A stretch of DNA of 32,266 nucleotides. Source: Bacteroidota bacterium (lineage in GTDB: Bacteria; Bacteroidota; Bacteroidia; Chitinophagales; Chitinophagaceae). Position 1 is the stretch's first letter. Every line of letters starts with the position of its first letter. Positions 31,301-32,266 of the stretch are shown here, in pieces. The stretch is from assembly GCA_013288445.1 (NCBI GenBank), contig JABDBX010000019.1, forward strand, positions 1 through 32,266, read 5' to 3'. A model generated the notes under the pieces. The model did not search any database and was not told where the DNA came from. It worked only from the letters and a program-made list of their open reading frames with translations. The position numbers were made by a program, and so were the translations under genes.

Positions 31301-31337
31301 GATCCCTCAAAAAACCGACTTGGCTTTTTGAGGGATC
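31301..31337 (-). terminator. Rho-independent terminator after the minus-strand Ig-repeat fragment
   Basis: Perfect 13-bp arms (GATCCCTCAAAAA with TTTTTGAGGGATC) are extended by an inner CC/GG pair. On the minus strand a short GCC-AAGTC-GG core is followed by six T. It begins 18 bp past the stop codon at 31355. Confidence 0.8.
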
Positions 31338-31354
31338 ACCGGGTTCTTTAAAAA

Positions 31355-32005
31355 TTAATGACAGGCAAACGGTATCACCACAGGATTCACCGTAAAGCTG
31401 GCTACATTGCCGCTTGATAAAGCGCTGATACAACCCGTAGTCGTGTTCTTAATCGAATTGATCGTTACTATAGTAATGCCCGGAGAACCAATCGGAGCAC
31501 TGGTTAAAAAGCTGGCTGATGGACCGGTAAACGCCAATGGAGCAGCAATTGCAATTCCCGACGACGTGTTAGCACCGCTTATAGTGTAGCTTATGGTGTA
31601 AGTTGCCGATGGCAGTGTTGTGGAACTGAAATGCACTACCTCAAATCCGCCTGCATACATATAGGGGGTCGATGTGCTGAACATACTTACATTAGGGCCA
31701 GCATCAACCGTTACCGTTACAAAGCTGGAACAGCCGCCAGATAAGCTATATTCTATCACTGCCGTTCCCTGTGCAACTCCCGTCCAGGAACCAGATGATG
31801 GATCCACCGTGGCTATCGCTGTATTGCTGCTGCTGAATGTACCGCCACCCGTAGCAGGGTGAAGCGTAGTTGACGCGCCGGGGCACTCCTCTGTTGTGCC
31901 GGTAAGCGATGCGCCACCTGCACCAACGACTACGGGTGTAGTATAGGCTGTAGTTGATAAACAACCCGATCCGCCCGTACTTACCGTTACCGAATATACT
32001 GCCGT
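31355..32005 (-). CDS. C-terminal fragment of an Ig-like repeat protein (5' end missing at junction)
   Basis: The minus-strand frame ends at TAA 31355-31357 and is typical Ig-repeat coding up to about 32005 (TAVYSVTVSTGGSGCLSTT). One Big2-like repeat follows (EECPGASTTL, GGGTFSSSNTAIATV, GCSSFVTVTV), then a last module ending in FTVNPVVIPFACH. There is no T9SS sorting domain: the protein stops right after a beta-sandwich repeat, and a terminator follows. Upstream of ~32005 the frame remains open, but its translation turns nonsensical because that DNA codes on the plus strand. No start codon or signal peptide is available. The ORF track's GTG start at 31807 is internal. This is a real gene tail, or a fragment left by a rearrangement or mis-assembly. 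Confidence 0.75.
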   Translation of the reverse strand, partial: TAVYSVTVSTGGSGCLSTTAYTTPVVVGAGGASLTGTTEECPGASTTLHPATGGGTFSSSNTAIATVDPSSGSWTGVAQGTAVIEYSLSGGCSSFVTVTVDAGPNVSMFSTSTPYMYAGGFEVVHFSSTTLPSATYTISYTISGANTSSGIAIAAPLAFTGPSASFLTSAPIGSPGITIVTINSIKNTTTGCISALSSGNVASFTVNPVVIPFACH

Positions 32006-32011
32006 ACTGTA

Positions 32012-32266
32012 GCGGCAAGCAGCCTTGTAGGCGGCACTGCTCCATATTCTGTGGTATATGGCCTCAGCGGTGCAAATACAACCGGAGGATCGGCTTCAAT
32101 GGATGGAAGCGGTGTATTCACTATACCGTCAGGTTCGCTTGCAGGTGTAGGCGTTACAACCGTAACGGTAACATCGGTATTCTATACCTCGGGTACAATG
32201 TGCAGCACCCCGGTTACGACCACCAATACGGCAGGCTTCACGGTTAAGCCTGACGCAACACTTGCC
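32012..32266 (+). CDS. Internal fragment of an Ig-like repeat protein on the plus strand (both ends missing)
   Basis: Missing from the ORF track because it has neither start nor stop. The plus-strand frame reads SSLVGGTAPYSVVYGLSG, then GVFTIPSGSLAGVGVTTVTV and FTVKPDATLA to the window end, a clear beta-sandwich repeat of the VVYxLSG/IPSGxL type seen in Bacteroidota surface proteins. The frame is open leftwards only to a TAA at 31964-31966, with no plausible start and no signal peptide. It therefore begins mid-domain at the junction with the oppositely oriented fragment at 31355-32005. Both use the same codon register, which may be coincidence. Confidence 0.65.

Noticed and set aside
31954-32247. 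97-aa plus-strand ORF at the right end
   Set aside because: It is in a different frame from the plus-strand Ig-repeat sequence and reads as R/C/Y-rich nonsense; the unlisted open frame is the real coding one.

Overview
The window reads as Bacteroidota DNA, most likely from the Chitinophagaceae or a related group. The grounds are type IX secretion (T9SS) C-terminal sorting domains of both type A and type B, an Oar-like TonB-dependent receptor with a carboxypeptidase-regulatory domain, AT-rich start regions with weak or no Shine-Dalgarno sites, and very long Ig-like repeat proteins. Both window ends fall inside Ig-repeat coding sequence, as is common where an assembly breaks in repeats.

Layout. 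(1) 1-2296, minus: the N-terminal part of a secreted GEVED-domain protein with Ig-like repeats, running off the left edge. (2) 2499-19505, minus: a single 5668-residue surface protein. In order it carries a signal peptide, a lamin-tail domain, eight ~75-aa repeats, a propeller-like segment, about 18 Big2-like repeats interleaved with three P-domain-like modules, 21 repeats of 89 aa, three Ig-like modules and a type A sorting domain. Genes 1 and 2 share a 52-bp upstream block (43/52 identical, no gaps). (3) 19881-25956, plus: an S1/P1 nuclease, a secreted phospholipase D-like HKD protein, a choice-of-anchor L protein with a type B sorting domain, and a concentrative nucleoside transporter. Together these suggest capture of extracellular nucleic acid, followed by nucleoside uptake. 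(4) 25957-26627: a gene-free stretch with nested REP-like palindromes, a dispersed repeat and a bidirectional terminator. (5) 26628-30944, minus: a choice-of-anchor J T9SS protein downstream of a TonB-dependent receptor. (6) 31355-32266: an Ig-repeat fragment on the minus strand that abuts, head to head near 32005, another Ig-repeat fragment on the plus strand. Neither has a start. This is either an inversion breakpoint or a chimeric contig end.

Most small entries in the ORF track are antisense or out-of-frame shadows of the repetitive minus-strand genes and are left out. The coding calls are firm. Functional links between genes are inference from order and domain content.
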